Part shown: one piece after another, positions 34,581 to 46,485 of the stretch
How positions within the stretch are numbered: position 1 is the stretch's first letter
Layout of the letters: each line of letters starts with the position of its first letter
DNA from: Eucommia ulmoides
Taxonomy: Eukaryota > Streptophyta > Magnoliopsida > Garryales > Eucommiaceae
DNA: 64,000 nucleotides
Assembly (NCBI GenBank): GCA_016647705.1
Contig: CM028335.1
Location: forward strand, 11,422,905-11,486,904
Direction: 5' to 3'
The notes under the pieces: model-generated
The model's database searches: none
What the model saw: the letters and a program-made list of their open reading frames with translations, nothing else
Told to the model about the DNA's origin: nothing
Translations under genes and position numbers: made by a program

Positions 34581-34753
34581 TGGTATCAAGAGTAAGTCTT
34601 TCCTGAACCTATTTTCTCTAAAAAAAAACATTTCAAAACGCTAAAGCTTCTGCCGTCGCCTTCTCTTTTCTCCCATAGTTTTCGTTGTTCCTATAAGCCT
34701 CATCACCACTCTGGTATCAACAACCACCACACCACTATTTTTGTCTTGTAGAT

Positions 34754-35800
34754 ATGAACACAACACAACCAAAATCACCACCACCAAAAGCACCCACGTG
34801 CCCTCACGTGCCTCCCACAGCCTACAGTACCACCATACTTCGCCATCTTAGATTTTGGGATCTACAACCTCAATCAGGGCTCCAAATCCATCTTACAATA
34901 TACCATCAGAACCATCTTGACGAGATGATTCCAATGACACAAAAATTAGCGCAGTCCAATAGCTCACACGCATGGCTAGAAGCCGCCTGTCCTTCTCGCG
35001 TGAAATCCACTCACCGTTACTAAAATGCTATGCAACGTCAGCCCTAATCAACCCAGTCAGTACCCAGTCAACACCATGTCAATGGTACATCATTCCTACA
35101 TCATCGCCACATTATTTCCATGTAAACATTTGACCGCCACGTCGTAACCCTAGTCAGCCTGCCTCGCCACGTCACCCGTTTATTTGAGGTAACTTTCCTT
35201 GGACATGTTCAAGCCTTTTTTGACCGGTTTTCTGCAAACTTGGACTAGTTCCTGTGACTTTTGGACGTTCTAATTTTGTTTCCATACTTCATTTTGTGAT
35301 TTGAGACTCATAGAATATATTTTCCATTATGGTTCCTATACCGGTTCACTCATTTTTCACTCGATTCTTGAAGATTTAATATTGGTTCCTAGATTATTTT
35401 AGCATTATATGTCTATCTATGATCTTCATTTAATTAAATTCGGATTATACAATATAGTTCTCTTTATATTGTTGATTTGATTCATCACGGAGATTTGATC
35501 AGTTCAAGGGGCTCTCAATCGGTTCTTCACGAGTATAGACTAGTTCCTGGAAAATTATAGTGTACTGAATCTATCCATGACAACAGTTTCTTCAGATTCA
35601 ACAACAATGTCTGTGAGTTATTCGCTCATTCTCAATGCTAAAAAGGGTTCAGATCCAACCTCCACAACTATCACCATGTCTATTGTAGATTTGGCTTCAC
35701 TTCTCTATCTATCATTATTTCTTCAAAAATGGTACAAACATTTTTCCTGCTCTCTCACTTACTACAAGTAATTCTTCTTGGTTCTTTGATTTTGCATGTT
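34754..35800 (+). pseudogene. Expected gag region of copia C, unrecognisable
   Basis: The 89-residue frame at 34754-35023 starts soon after the primer site, in the place of gag, but I see no gag motif or CCHC knuckle. The rest to 35800 is non-coding. Called by position only. Confidence 0.3.
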
Positions 35801-36299
35801 GTAATTATATGATATATGATCTCAATATTGTTTCAACCAAACTCTCACTATGGATACCCCTAGTACTCACACCACTGATGGTTCTCAAATGCCTTTTACT
35901 CATACTGGTCAGGCTTCTACTTCCCATCTTTTGATTCCTAACACGTATTTGATTCCGAAAATGACATTAAGTCTCTTATCTATTGGGCAACTTTGGGAAT
36001 TGGGATTTGAAGTCATATTTTCTAATAGTGGTTGTCATATGTAGGATCCTCGAACAAGAGAAACCCTTGGGACTGGTTGTAAAGTTGAACGTCTATTTGA
36101 ACTCAGCAGTTTTCACCTTTTATTTCCAACTCCACCACTACCACAACCACATATCCCTTCATCAACCTGTGCAACCTCACCATCACCACCAATATCCTCC
36201 CCCTTATCTTCATCTTTATCTCTACAGTCACCAGTGTTTCTGTACTATCCCAAATTTAGCATTCTTGGTTAGACCACACTTCATCTAACTTACTCAAAT

Positions 36300-37150
36300 C
36301 GCTTATCTCTAGAGGTCAGTTAGGTTTAGTTCAGCATGAGTCCTTCAAATGTATCCATTGCTAACTTGCAAAACAATCAACCCTACCTTTCAAAGAGAGT
36401 CAGTCTATTTTTCTTGCACCATTTGATCTAATTTATTCGGATGTTTTGGGGCCTTCTCCTCATACCTCAATGGATGGTTGTCGTTACTTTGTTATCTTTG
36501 TGGACGACTACTCTCGATATACATGGTTATTTCTTATGAAACATCGATCCGAAATATTCCAAATATATTTTGAGTTTTCCTCTATGGTTCGAACACAATT
36601 TTCTAGAAATATCAAAGTTTTTCGCACAGATAATGCAATGGAATACAAGGATCGTGCCTTTCTTAACCTACTTCGCAAAAATAACACTTTCCCCCATCGC
36701 TCGTGTCCTAATATTTCCTAACAAATTGGACGAGCTGAACACAAACATAGACATATTCTTGATACAGTTCGTGCTTTTCTCATTTTCTCATAATGTCTTG
36801 AGAATTTTTGGGGTGATGTTGTCTTCACAATCATTTACACAATAAACCATATCCCTTCCGCTACAATTTAGCACCAGTTTCCTTTTGAGCGTATTTTCAA
36901 TAAACCTCATAATTACTCTGAACTCATAATCTTTGGTTGTATTTCTTTTATTCTTCTCAAACCATATGAACACAACAAACTGGAACCAAGGGCTCGTCTG
37001 TGTTATTTTCTTGGATATAGCATCGAACATAAAGGGTATTGGTGTTGGGATCCCATTTCTAAAACTTTTCCTATATCTCGGCATGTTGTTTTTTGGGGAC
37101 ATCAAATATTTTCTTCCTTACGGTCATTTGACATGTCAACCATCACCAAT
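36300..37150 (+). pseudogene. Copia C integrase
   Basis: The 91-residue frame 36446-36721 has 'SMDGCRYFVIFVDDYSRYTWLFLMKHRSE' in its first half and 'RTDNAMEYKDRAFL', bearing the second catalytic Asp, in its second. It matches the better kept copy in copia D (45250-46485). The downstream 'QNGRAERKHKH' block with the catalytic Glu is damaged: a TAA stop falls in it at 36719-36721. Several later stops follow. Confidence 0.85.
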
Positions 37151-37469
37151 TCCAGATTCTTTATTGATATATCTATTGAGTTATTTTCTGAGAATAGAGT
37201 TCTAGGTACAGTTGAGTCCACTCCAGCACCACCAATTGAGCCTAATCCTACACCTCATGCTAAGTCTACCCCAGAACCACCAGGTGATCTCACCCTTCCA
37301 GCTCCAGCGACCATGCCTGAGACTTCTCCTATGGTCGATGATTCTGTATCGATTGCCTTTGAGACCCCCGATCTAGATCACCCTTGCCGCTCTACCAAGA
37401 TAACTCATCATCCACCTTACCTTACTAATTTTTATTGCTTTTCTACTAGACTTCATCTACATGAGCCTT

Positions 37470-38197
37470 AATCCGATAAGGAGGCTAGTACTAATCCTCT
37501 TTGGTAGAAAGCAATGAACGAAGAACTTCAGGTGATATGCAAAACTCATACATGAGATATTGTTGATCTGCCCCCTAGAATAACTCATATTGGGGACAAA
37601 TGGATGTTTAAGATCAAGACGCTTTCTGATAGATCTTTCAAACGATATAAATATGGACTTGTTTCCAAGGAATTTTCTTAGAAATATGCAATTGACTATG
37701 AAGAGACATTTACTCCAGTGGCGAGGTTCACATTTGTCTGTACACTTTTTTTTGTCGCTGCCATTCAAAAATGAGATCTCTTTAAAATGGATGTCAAAAA
37801 TGCATTTCTCAATGATGATCTTCTTGGTGAAGTCTATATACAAACTCCTCCTAGGCTATTTACCCCTCGAAATAAAGTTTGTCGCCTTCGTAATGCCCTA
37901 TATGATTTGAAACAAGCTCCACGTGCTTCGTTCACCAAATTCAGCACTACTATTAATCAATTTGGGTTTATGTCTAGTGTTCATGATTCAACTTTGTTTA
38001 TTTGCCACACTGCCAATGATATTATCCTTTTTTTATTGTATGTGGATGACATGATTATTACTGGAGATGATCTATGCGGTATTTCTGAACTCAAAAAGTT
38101 TCTCAGTAGACAATTCGAGATGAAAGATCTTACTGTGCTCACCTATTTTCTTAGCCTCGAAGTCTCATCTAGTTTAGATGGATATTTTCTCTCTTAG
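37470..38197 (+). pseudogene. Copia C reverse transcriptase
   Basis: The frame 37787-38197 carries 'MDVKNAFLNDDLLGEVYIQTPP', 'ALYDLKQAPRA' and 'LLYVDDMIITGDD', the copia RT signature with catalytic YVDD at about 38038. The N-terminal part (GDKWMFKIKTLSD...) is spread over other frames from 37590. Confidence 0.88.
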
Positions 38198-38960
38198 GAC
38201 AAATATGCCACGGATCTCATTTACAAGGCTGGGATCACTAATTCAACCACTCCCACTACTCCTCTTGAGTCGAACATTAGACTTATTTCATTCAATGGTT
38301 CACCTCTTCAGGATGTCACTCTATATAAACAACTGGTTGAAAGTCTTGTGAACTTCACTGTCACTCGTCTCGACATTGCTTACGCCATTCATCAAGTTAG
38401 CCAGTTCTTATCCGCTCCTCGGACTACTCATTACTTAGTTATTCTTCACATCATTCGGTATGTTAAGGGTACTTTATTTTATGGACTTCATTTCTTAGCT
38501 TAGTCTGCTCCCATCTTACAAGCTTATTCTAATGCCAATTGAACCGGAGATCTCACCGATAGACGTTTAACTACTATTCACTATTTCTTCTTGGGTAACT
38601 CTCTCATTTCCGGGCGTAGTAATAAATAAACTGTATTTGTTCCTTCCAGCACTAAAGCGGAATATTGTGTCATAGCTAATGCAGCTTAAGAACTTTTTTG
38701 GCTTTGATGGCTACTTGCTGACATGGGCATCTCTTCTCTTACTGCCACTACCTTATTCTGTAACAATAAGAGTGCCATTCAGATTACCCACAATGATGTC
38801 TTCCATAAGCGTACAAAATACATCGAGACTGATTGTCACTTCATTCGTTATCATATTCTCTAAAATACGGTTCGTCTACAATCCGTCAGTTTATCCGATC
38901 AAATTGCAGACATTTTCACTAAGACTCATCCACCCGGACGCTTTCACTCTCTAGTTTCCA
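38198..38960 (+). pseudogene. Copia C RNase H region
   Basis: The sequence encodes, over shifting frames, 'LVNFTVTRLDIAYAIHQVSQFL', 'AYSNAN' and 'STKAEYCVIANAA', the conserved copia RNase H blocks. Stop codons interrupt all frames. It leads into the polypurine-rich GAGTTTGAGGAGGC before the 3' LTR. Confidence 0.8.
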
Positions 38961-39009
38961 AACTCAAGTTCACATCTCACTTACCACCTTGAGTTTGAGG
39001 AGGCATTAA

Positions 39010-39172
39010 TGTAAATATATGAGCTTGGCCCACTTAGCCCATTAGGGCAAAACCCTAAACCTAGGGTCTCCCACTTCTCCTATAAATTGTTGTGTATATC
39101 ATTGTATTTTTTGTATCATTTTCACAAAATTAATATATTGTTCATGTTCCTCACTTCTCAATTATCTTAATA
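39010..39172 (+). repeat. 3' LTR of copia C
   Basis: 163 bp, TGTAAATATATGAG ... ATCTTAATA, differing from the 5' LTR by scattered substitutions (for example TTTGGCC versus CTTGGCC), so the insertion is not recent. The terminal CA is changed to TA. Confidence 0.85.
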
Positions 39173-39540
39173 GAATTATTTTAGTTGATATTGGGAATGT
39201 GAATAGCGGACCATTTTAAAACTCTATTATTAGAAAATATAAAGAATTTTTAAAAAATAAATAAAGCTAAGTAGAAAGAACAATATGTTACCGTTGGTGT
39301 TTTCCTTCTCTTTTGACTAGAAACCGAAAAAAAAAAAAATGTTTTCATGTTATGATTCAAAAAATCAAAGCAAGTTTCTATTAATATATCAACAACAATT
39401 TTCTTTTTCTATTTCTATTTAGAGAAAAATCGAATTAGAAACTTAGAATTTATTTAGTAAAAACGCCTCTATTTTTGGAATAATTTACATGTAATGCATG
39501 CATGCATGCAAGGTCAATATGTTTTGAAGATGGTACGTAC
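39173..39540. other. Intron sequence just downstream of the catalytic pectinesterase exon
   Basis: AT-rich and non-coding. On the minus strand it begins with the donor GTACGT at 39540-39535. Confidence 0.7.
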
Positions 39541-39747
39541 CTCGTACAACGATTTTCCATTACCAAAAATGAAATCAATCGAGCCTTGGATCATACACTC
39601 TTGAAAATAATATCTTCCCCTATCATCGTTCAATGTGTCTTGTGCCCCATAGAACCCACAATCGTAAAACGCCGCCTGATCCCCCGATATCCTCAACGCC
39701 ACCACTTGTGCTCCCGCTTCTCCTGAGTACGGCGGAGGAGCTGTGTT
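39541..39747 (-). pseudogene. Pectinesterase catalytic exon (exon 3 by family order), intact
   Basis: Exactly 69 codons lie between a GTGAAG acceptor and a GAG|GTACGT donor, both phase 0. The exon starts [14 protein letters not shown] and ends FGNGKSLYE. It has all catalytic blocks of this part of a pectinesterase: the Q of the 'GAQVVALR' block, QDTL (transition-state Gln and general-acid Asp), and DFIFG with the nucleophilic Asp. There is no stop or frameshift. The wording is closest, from memory, to pectinesterases of the type lacking an inhibitor pro-region, such as Arabidopsis putative pectinesterase 8; that is an inference. The flanking exons are 7.4 kb upstream (exon 1) and 12.2 kb downstream, and the exon that should precede it is absent. 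Confidence 0.9.
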
Positions 39748-40451
39748 CTTCACATCAAACAATATTAATGGATTTATATATATATATACATAAAGAGGAT
39801 TTAATAACATAAATTATTTTATTAATTTGGTATGTCTAAACTTAAAAATTTATAAATTATTGTTGAGTGACCCAATCGAAATTTTATGATTTCATTAAAT
39901 TTTGATTTTGATTTCCAATTGAAATAGTTTTAACAAGAAAAAATTGTTGAAATTTTAATATTTCTATTTTATAAAAAAATAAATTTATATTTGAAGATAT
40001 TTGAAGTAGATAACACATCATCTTTTGTGTGACTGAATATATATATATATATATATATATTATTTTAATACCGAAACACCTAATAAAATAGTACAACTTA
40101 TTTACAATCTCCTTTTACGCTCATATAAAACAAAGATCTCTCTTATATATCTCGACTATCATTGTCGAAAATTAGAGTTATACAGTACAGAGTACAGGTA
40201 TTGGCAACTTTATCACAATTTTTTCTTCACCAAATTGTTCATATATACTCCTAAATGCATTAAATTATTATTTTTTGTGCATAATCTATTTGCAATTGGT
40301 GTTTAGAGTCATTAATGAAATATTGAAGGTATTTTTGTTTGTGGTGAATGGCATGAATTTAGATATCTTTTTCTTTGATGCAAGTAGTTATACTTGAAAT
40401 ATATCGTGACATTTCCAAATTTTTATAGTTTACGTTATGTCATATTTCGTA

Positions 40452-40454
<3 letters not shown>
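39748..40454. other. Upstream intron remnant of the pectinesterase
   Basis: AT-rich, with a TA run at 40038-40060 and no frame. I checked it for the missing exon (GxYxE block, 'NISFK' end) on the minus strand and saw nothing. Confidence 0.65.
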
Positions 40455-40489
<35 letters not shown>

Positions 40490-40698
40490 ACGATCTCTTT
40501 ATTAATGAATTGGAAAAATTACAACCTTAGGTGGAGAAAATCCTCTTAATCCTTACGAACATAAGAAATTACATTGTGAGGTAAGTGACTACCTAAAGGA
40601 AATAACAAAGGACTAGACGAAACAATGTTAGCAAGATTATCAGAAACAAAATTACATTCTCGATGAACATGAGAAATCTGAATGTCAAATGATAGAAT

Positions 40699-41064
40699 CT
40701 AAAATCGAACTGTGTTCCAAAGATGGGCAATCGACCAGATTGGACTATCCTTCTTGATTGAATGAACCAAAACTAGTGAATCGTTTTCCACCAACAAAGG
40801 AAGCTGACTCAAATGCAAAGCTTCCAGAATCCCCAAGAACAACCCGTGGAACTCAGCTAGGAAACTTGAACTTACAGTAAGGGGAGAGAAAAAAGCCCAA
40901 ATAACAGCTCCATTACTATCTCGAACAACACTACCACAAGTAGACGTCATGGTCTCCCTCTTCAAAGCACCGTCCACATTAAGTTTGAAACTCCCCTCGG
41001 GCGGACGGGTCCAACGACAAATTAGCGGTCGACGATGAATAGCCTGCTTAATCGGACAACCCAA
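40699..41064 (-). pseudogene. LINE C RNase H domain
   Basis: The 121-residue frame has 'RPPEGSFKLNVDGALKRE', where the D is the first catalytic Asp, then 'GSVVRDSNGAVI', 'FLAEFHGLFLGILEALHL' and 'LLVENDSLVLVHSI'. This is a well kept plant-LINE RNase H that ends before its final Asp block because of a stop near 40699. Confidence 0.85.
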
Positions 41065-41355
41065 CAGAACCAGAGACTGAATCCCAAAAGATAATGAAAC
41101 CGACTTAGATTTAGTTAAAAGGCTCAGCGCTTGAACCCAGTTCCTAACTTTGAAAATGATCTATTTGTCAGACATGGAAATATTATCATGGAGAGCATAA
41201 TTCCGATTCAACCATATCTCCCAACAAATCAGCGATGGGATCAACGACCCTAATTTATTAAACTAAGAACTCCATTTTAGTCTACTCCACCATAATTTAG
41301 TACGATGTATTAAAGGTTGAGGAATAAAATGAATATTAAAAAAAGAGCTAAAATA

Positions 41356-41868
41356 TCACCAGGCCTTTGAAGCAACCTTACTTTCCAAAAACAAATGTTG
41401 GATATTTTTAGTGGATCGAAAGAAAGAGTATCGACAACCTGACACAAAAAATACTCCTATTTTCCGGATGATATCATCAACTGCAATTTTGTTCTTCAAA
41501 AGCCTCCACATGAAAATATTAATCTTCAAAGGAAATCGCATACTCCAAAGATTAGAATAAAGATCAATCAGGGTTACCTCACTACTAATAGCCCTCCAAG
41601 TAGATTTAATAGCGAAAACTCCATTATCGCTAGGAAGACAAATGAGAAAATCGGATTCCGATGACAATACTGGGAGGGAGCCCTCCAACAAGTCTTGAGC
41701 ATCATCTTTCAGATCTGAGGAAATCAATTCCTTGTCCTGTAAGCAAATTTTAAGAGAAGACAACGAGTTGGTAAAAAATAGATCATTAGCTAGGATACCA
41801 AGGCCCCATTCATCATGCCAAAAACTAGTTAGCTCACTATTGCCTACTTTCCATTTCGATAAATGCAT
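41356..41868 (-). pseudogene. LINE C zinc-binding RT domain
   Basis: The 170-residue frame includes 'FWHDEWG' near its start, 'SDNGVFAIKSTWRA' in the middle and 'RFPLKINIFMWRLLKNKIAVDD' as the zf-RVT core. The Cys/His ligands are partly lost ('GCRYSFF...IQHLF'). Confidence 0.82.
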
Positions 41869-41928
41869 GAAAGTATTTTTCGCCGATAATATATCTTTCC
41901 AAATTTTTGAACTCCCAATATGATTTGT

Positions 41929-43539
41929 CTATAGTGATAAAGGGAGATTATTTGTGTATTTGGAGATCATAAAATCACACCAGAGAGAATTTTCTTTCAG
42001 CAGAGACCAAATCCGTTTAATAGAAAAATCCAGCTTCATATCATTTAGATTACGAAGACCAAGACCGCCAGAAGAGGTATCTTGACAGATTTTATGCCAA
42101 GCCACCCAGTGCCTTTTCTTACCTGAATCTGAGTGGCCCCAAAAGAAATTCGCAAACATGGTATCTTCCAGAATGCTATTATGAACACAAGTGGATGCCA
42201 AAAGATGAAGAAGGAATGAAGATAAAACATGTTTTAGAAGAATAAGTGTACCTCCACTAGATAGAAGATTAGCCTTCCACCCATCGACTTTCTTAGACAC
42301 TTTCTTAATAAGGCCAGCAAAGTGACTCACTTTAAGATGACCATTGGTAAGGGGCACTCCAATGTAAGTACAAGGAAAACCACATTGACTAAAACTTGTG
42401 GAAAAACTAATAGCCAAGCGACGCGCATTAGGAAAGCTATGATGCAAATAGAAATTACTTTTTGGAGCACTCACAAGTTGACCAGAGGCTAATTGATACT
42501 CTTCAAGCACCTGCATTAAATTTCTAATACTGTGAGAACTTCCGTTGCAAAAAATGAGGGTATCATCTGCAAACATCAAATGAGAAACCAGAGGACAACA
42601 TCTTTAAGTTATAAAATGTTGAACCTAGCTATCTATCATGGAACGATAGATATTTCGACTAAGAACCTCTTGAACTAAGATAAACAGTAAAGAAGAAATA
42701 AGGTCGCCTTGACGCAACCCTCTAGAAGCAGAAAACCAGCCCTTATAGACCCCTTGAAATACCACGAAGAAATAAGTTGAGTTAAAATAGCTAGAAGCAG
42801 CAGCAATAAATCCCGAGCTGAAACCATATCAATTAAGCACATCAGTTAAAAAGTTCCACTCGATTCGATCATATGCTTTAGCCATATCGAGTTTGAGCGT
42901 AACATTACACCCATGAATATCTTTGCCCAAATCTTTGACAAGCTCTTGGGCTAGCCTAATAGCTTCGGCGATAGAGCTGCCTTTAACAAATCCATTCTGT
43001 TGAACATAAATCAACTTGGGTAAAAGAGACGCCAGCCTAGTACCTAATGCATTAGAAAACATTTTATAACAAATATTACATAAACTGATTGGATGAAAAT
43101 CTTTTAGAGAAGAAGGTTGAGACTTCTTTGGAATAAGGACCAGTAAGGTACTACAGAGAGCAGTAGGAAGGGGATTTCTTTTAAGAAAATAATTAGCAGC
43201 TTCCCAAATATCGTTACCCACAATATCCCAAGAAGATTGGAAAAAACTTGAAGAGAGAGAATCCATACCTGGAGCACTGTTAATGGGGATGGACCAAAGG
43301 GCATCTTTGATTTTCTCTATCGAGAAATGAGCCAATAACATAGCATTATCCATATCCGTAACAATGCAAATGATGGAATCAAAGACAGTGTCAGAAAAGG
43401 ACACCTGGGCAGTCAAGTATAAATATTTGAAAAACTCAATAGCAGCTTCATGAAACATATTGGGATCAACCAAGCTCCTTCCATCTTCATGGCGAATAGC
43501 AGACAAACAAAGAGGAGAGTTACTCATTTTAACGGACAT
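41929..43539 (-). pseudogene. LINE C reverse transcriptase
   Basis: The frame 43539-42829 has 'NSAPGMDSLSSSFFQSSWD', 'DFHPISLCNICYKMFS', 'QQNGFVKGSSI' and 'LKLDMAKAYDRIEW'. A broken interval (42830-42580) still encodes the 'RGLRQGDL' block at about 42700. The frame 42579-41929 opens with the catalytic FADD and carries 'KVDGWKANLLSSGGTLILLKHVL', shared with LINE A. Confidence 0.87.
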
Positions 43540-43683
43540 ATGAAAGAATTTAGAATTGATATCTTCGTCTTCGAATTAATACGTTCTAAATGGTCAACCC
43601 GGCTATCGAAGGAATTACAAATCGTAGGTGATACCAAGATTCTATCCAACTGAGAATATTATCGAGATAACCTTTGACGATTG

Positions 43684-44180
43684 TTACAAAAAGTAAAAGT
43701 TGACCCTGTGAACGGGGTCCACCAGCCCAGCTGAATTAACACATGTATTAAACTCTTGCATGGCACTCCAATAAGGGGTTAAACGACCCAACTTCTCGAA
43801 CATACTACGAACAACATTAAAATCTCCCCCCCCCCCCAAATTATCGGAATAGAGATCGAGATAGTTGTAATGAGAAGATCCTCCTAAAGAATTTTGCATT
43901 CGATCTGAGAGAAACTAGCATAAACCACCACAATCAAAAACTCCAAATTTAACCAAGATAACTTACAAGCAATAAATTGACGATGTGTACGAACAATTTG
44001 GACTTCTATGTTATTCTTCCATAAAACCCAAATTTCGCCTGACTCACCTTGATTAGAGACTGCATTATGAAACTTGATAGCTTTGTTTACGCACCCCATG
44101 TTAGAATCATCAATCCATGGATCAATAACTCTGGCAAAGGAAACTTTCAAAGACTTCACTATTCGTTTTAACGTTTGTCG
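43684..44180 (-). pseudogene. LINE C endonuclease, 5'-truncated
   Basis: The minus frame starting at 44198 becomes LINE-like after about six codons: 'RIVKSLKVSFARVIDPWIDDSNM' aligns with LINE B's 'NIVNQNRVSIVSLIDPWIEDSNM'. The first codons are copia sequence. The second half (43899-43684) has 'GGGGDFNVVRSMFEKLGRL' with a C homopolymer (43828-43837) that shifts the frame. Confidence 0.82.
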
Positions 44181-44204
44181 GTTGGATCTCTGGCCCAATC
44201 GGTA

Positions 44205-45253
44205 TTAGAATAAGCTTGTAAGATGAAAGTAGACTAAGCTGATAAATGAAGCCCATGAAATAAATACCCTTAACATATCGTAGAATGCAAAGAATAGCCA
44301 AGTAATGAGTGGTTTGAGGAGCGAATAAGAACTGGTTAACCTGATGAACGACATAGGTAATGTCAAAGCGAGTGACAGTAAGATATACAAGACTTCCAAC
44401 CAATTGGTGATATAGAGTGACATCCTAAAGAGGTGAACCATCGAGAAGGGTAAGTTTGTCGTTCGGCTCGAGAAGAGTAGTGGCAATGGTTGAGTCAGTG
44501 ATCATAGCCTTGGAAAGGAGATATAAGACATATTTGGCCAGAGAGAGAAAATATCCATCATAACTAGAAGAGACTTTGAGGCCAAGAAAATAGGTGAGCA
44601 TGCCGAGATCTTTCATCTAAAATTGGCCACTAGAAACGTTTTGAGTTTAGAAATTCTACATAGACCATCTCCAATAATAACTATATCATCCACATACAAC
44701 GAAAGAAGGATAATACCATTGGCAGTATGGAGAATACTAGGTGTAAACCCAAAACGATGAATAGTAGTGCTGAATTTAGCAAACCAGATACATAGAGCTT
44801 GTTTCAAACCATATAGAGCATGACGAATGTAACAAACTTTATTTCTAGGAGCAACCAAGCCGAGAGGTGTATACATATAGACTTCCTCAAGAATATCACC
44901 ATTGAGAAATACATTTTCAACATCCATTTGAAAGAGAGTCCATTTTCAAATGGCGGCGACAGCAAGAAGTGTACGGACATATGTTAGCCTCGCCACTGGA
45001 GCAAATGTCTTTTTATAGTCAATGCCATATTCCGGAGCGAATCCTTCAGCATCAAGTCGGGCTTTATATCGTTCAACAGAGCCATCAGAAAGTGTCTTGA
45101 TTTTAAACACCCATTTGCAGCCAATAAGAGTTTTTCCAAGGGGCAGATCAACAATATCCCAGGTATGAGTTTTAGCGAAAGCCTGAAATTCATCGTCCAT
45201 TGCTTTCTACCAAAGAGGATTAGTATTAGCCTTCTTATAGGATTGAGGCTCAT
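44205..45253 (-). pseudogene. Copia D reverse transcriptase and start of RNase H
   Basis: The frame 45200-44946 covers 'GCKWVFKIKTLSDGSVERYKARL' and 'FAPVARLTYVRTLLAVAA'. It continues in the same frame after one nonsense codon into 44927-44613, with 'MDVENVFLNGDILEEVYM', 'ALYGLKQAL' and 'SLYVDDIVIIGD'. Smaller frames carry 'MKDLGMLTYFLGLKVSSS' and 'VGSLVYLTVTRFDITYVVHQVNQFL'. Homology stops at an 'AYS-DW' type block where LINE C begins. Confidence 0.87.
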
Positions 45254-46485
45254 GAAGATGAAGTATAGTGGAAAAACAATGAAATATTAGTAAGGTAATA
45301 TGGACGATGAGTTACCCTGGTAGAGTGGCGAGGGTGTTCTGGAGCGTGGGTCACAAAAGCAGTTGGTACAGAATCATTGGCCATATGAAAAGTCTTAGGC
45401 ATGGTCGCTAGAACTGGAGAGGTGAGATCAACTGGTGATTCTAGAGTGGGTTCAGCTGGTGGGTCTGGGGTAGACTCAGCATAAGGTGCAGGGCTGGGTG
45501 CAACAGGTAGTGCTAGAGTAGACTCAACAGTACCTGGAACAGTATCATCTGGAAATAACTCAATGAATAGATCAGTAAAAAATCTGGAGTTGGTGAGGGT
45601 TAACATGACAAATAACCGTAAGGAAGAAAACATTTGATATTCCCAAAAAATAGCATGTCGCGAGATACGAAAGGTTTTAGAAATGGGATCCCAGTACCGA
45701 TACCCTTTATGTTCGATGTCATATCCAAGAAAACAACACAAATGAGCCCTTTGTTCCAGTTTGTTATGTTTATGTGGTTTGAGAAGAACAAAACAAGCAC
45801 AACCAAAGACTCTGAGTTCAGTGTAATCAAGAGTTTTACTAAAAAGACGTTCAAATGGAGATTGATTTTGGATTGTAGCGGAAGGGACACGGTTTATTGT
45901 GTAGGTGGCTGTGAAAGCAATCTCACCCCAAAAATGCTCATGACATGATGAAGAAATGAGGAAAACACGAATCGTGTCAAGAATATGTTTATGTTTGCGT
46001 TCTGCTCGTCCATTTTGTTGGGATGTACTAGGACACGAGCGATAGGGGAGCATGCTATTATTGCGAAACAGGCTAAGAAAAGCACGATCCTTGTATTCCA
46101 TTGCATTATCTGAGCGAAAAACTTTGATATTTCTAAAAAATTGGATTTGAACGATATAAGAAAACTCATAATATATTTGGAATAGTTCGGATCGATGTTT
46201 CATAAGAAACAACCATATATATCGAGAGTAGTCGTCCACAAAGATAACAAAATAACGAAAGCCATCCATCGAGGCAAGAGGAAAAGGCCCCCAAATATCA
46301 GAATGAATTAGATCAAAGGGTACAAGGGAAATAGACTGACTCTTTTTGAAATGTAGGTTTGGTTGTCTGGAAAGTTGGCAATAGATATATTTGAATGACT
46401 CATGTTGAACTGAACTTAATTGACCACTAGAGATAAGCGATTTGAGTCGGTTAGATAAAGTGTGGCCTAACCGAACATGCCACAT
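45250..46485 (-). pseudogene. Copia D integrase, long open frame
   Basis: This 411-residue frame is the longest intact piece of copia in the window. It begins in the GAG-pre-integrase domain (WHVRLGH). The DDE integrase core has catalytic D in 'HSDIWGPF', D in 'RSDNAMEYKD' and E in 'QNGRAERKHKH', and the C-terminal 'GYDIEHKGYRYWDP' block is present. A Pro/Thr/Ser-rich linker follows. One Cys of the zinc-binding pair appears lost ('YIYCQLSRQ'). The domain would insert copia DNA into the genome; alone it cannot act because gag, protease and the 3' LTR are missing. Confidence 0.9.

Larger units (their letters stand above)
34419..39172 (+). mobile_element. Ty1/copia element C, near full length, degenerate
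   Basis: Two short LTRs (34419-34580 and 39010-39172) are alike along their length, both with 'ggcccactt-gccc', 'aaaaccctaaac' and 'cacttctcctataaat'. Between them lie a tRNA-iMet primer site, an unrecognisable gag region, integrase, reverse transcriptase and RNase H. The order integrase before RT is diagnostic of copia. Multiple frameshifts and stops disable it. The bases ATTAA precede both LTRs; no clean target duplication follows the 3' LTR. It sits antisense in the large pectinesterase intron and is the same family as copia D. Confidence 0.88.
40455..44180 (-). mobile_element. L1-type LINE C, 5'-truncated, with a poly(T) 3' tail
   Basis: On the minus strand the element runs from a truncated endonuclease at about 44180 through RT, zinc-binding domain and RNase H to ...AAGAGATCGTG at 40489. 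A 34-nt run that is T on the element strand (A on the plus strand, 40455-40488) follows. At the 5' side it joins, without any spacer I can see, a copia RNase H sequence at about 44175-44180. The 3' flank is not copia, so this is not a simple LINE insertion into copia D. Same clade as LINE B. Confidence 0.88.

Noticed and set aside
40884..41064. LINE C RNase H as a host RNase H-like gene
   Set aside because: It is collinear with the LINE's RT and zinc-binding domain on the same strand and ends just before the LINE tail.
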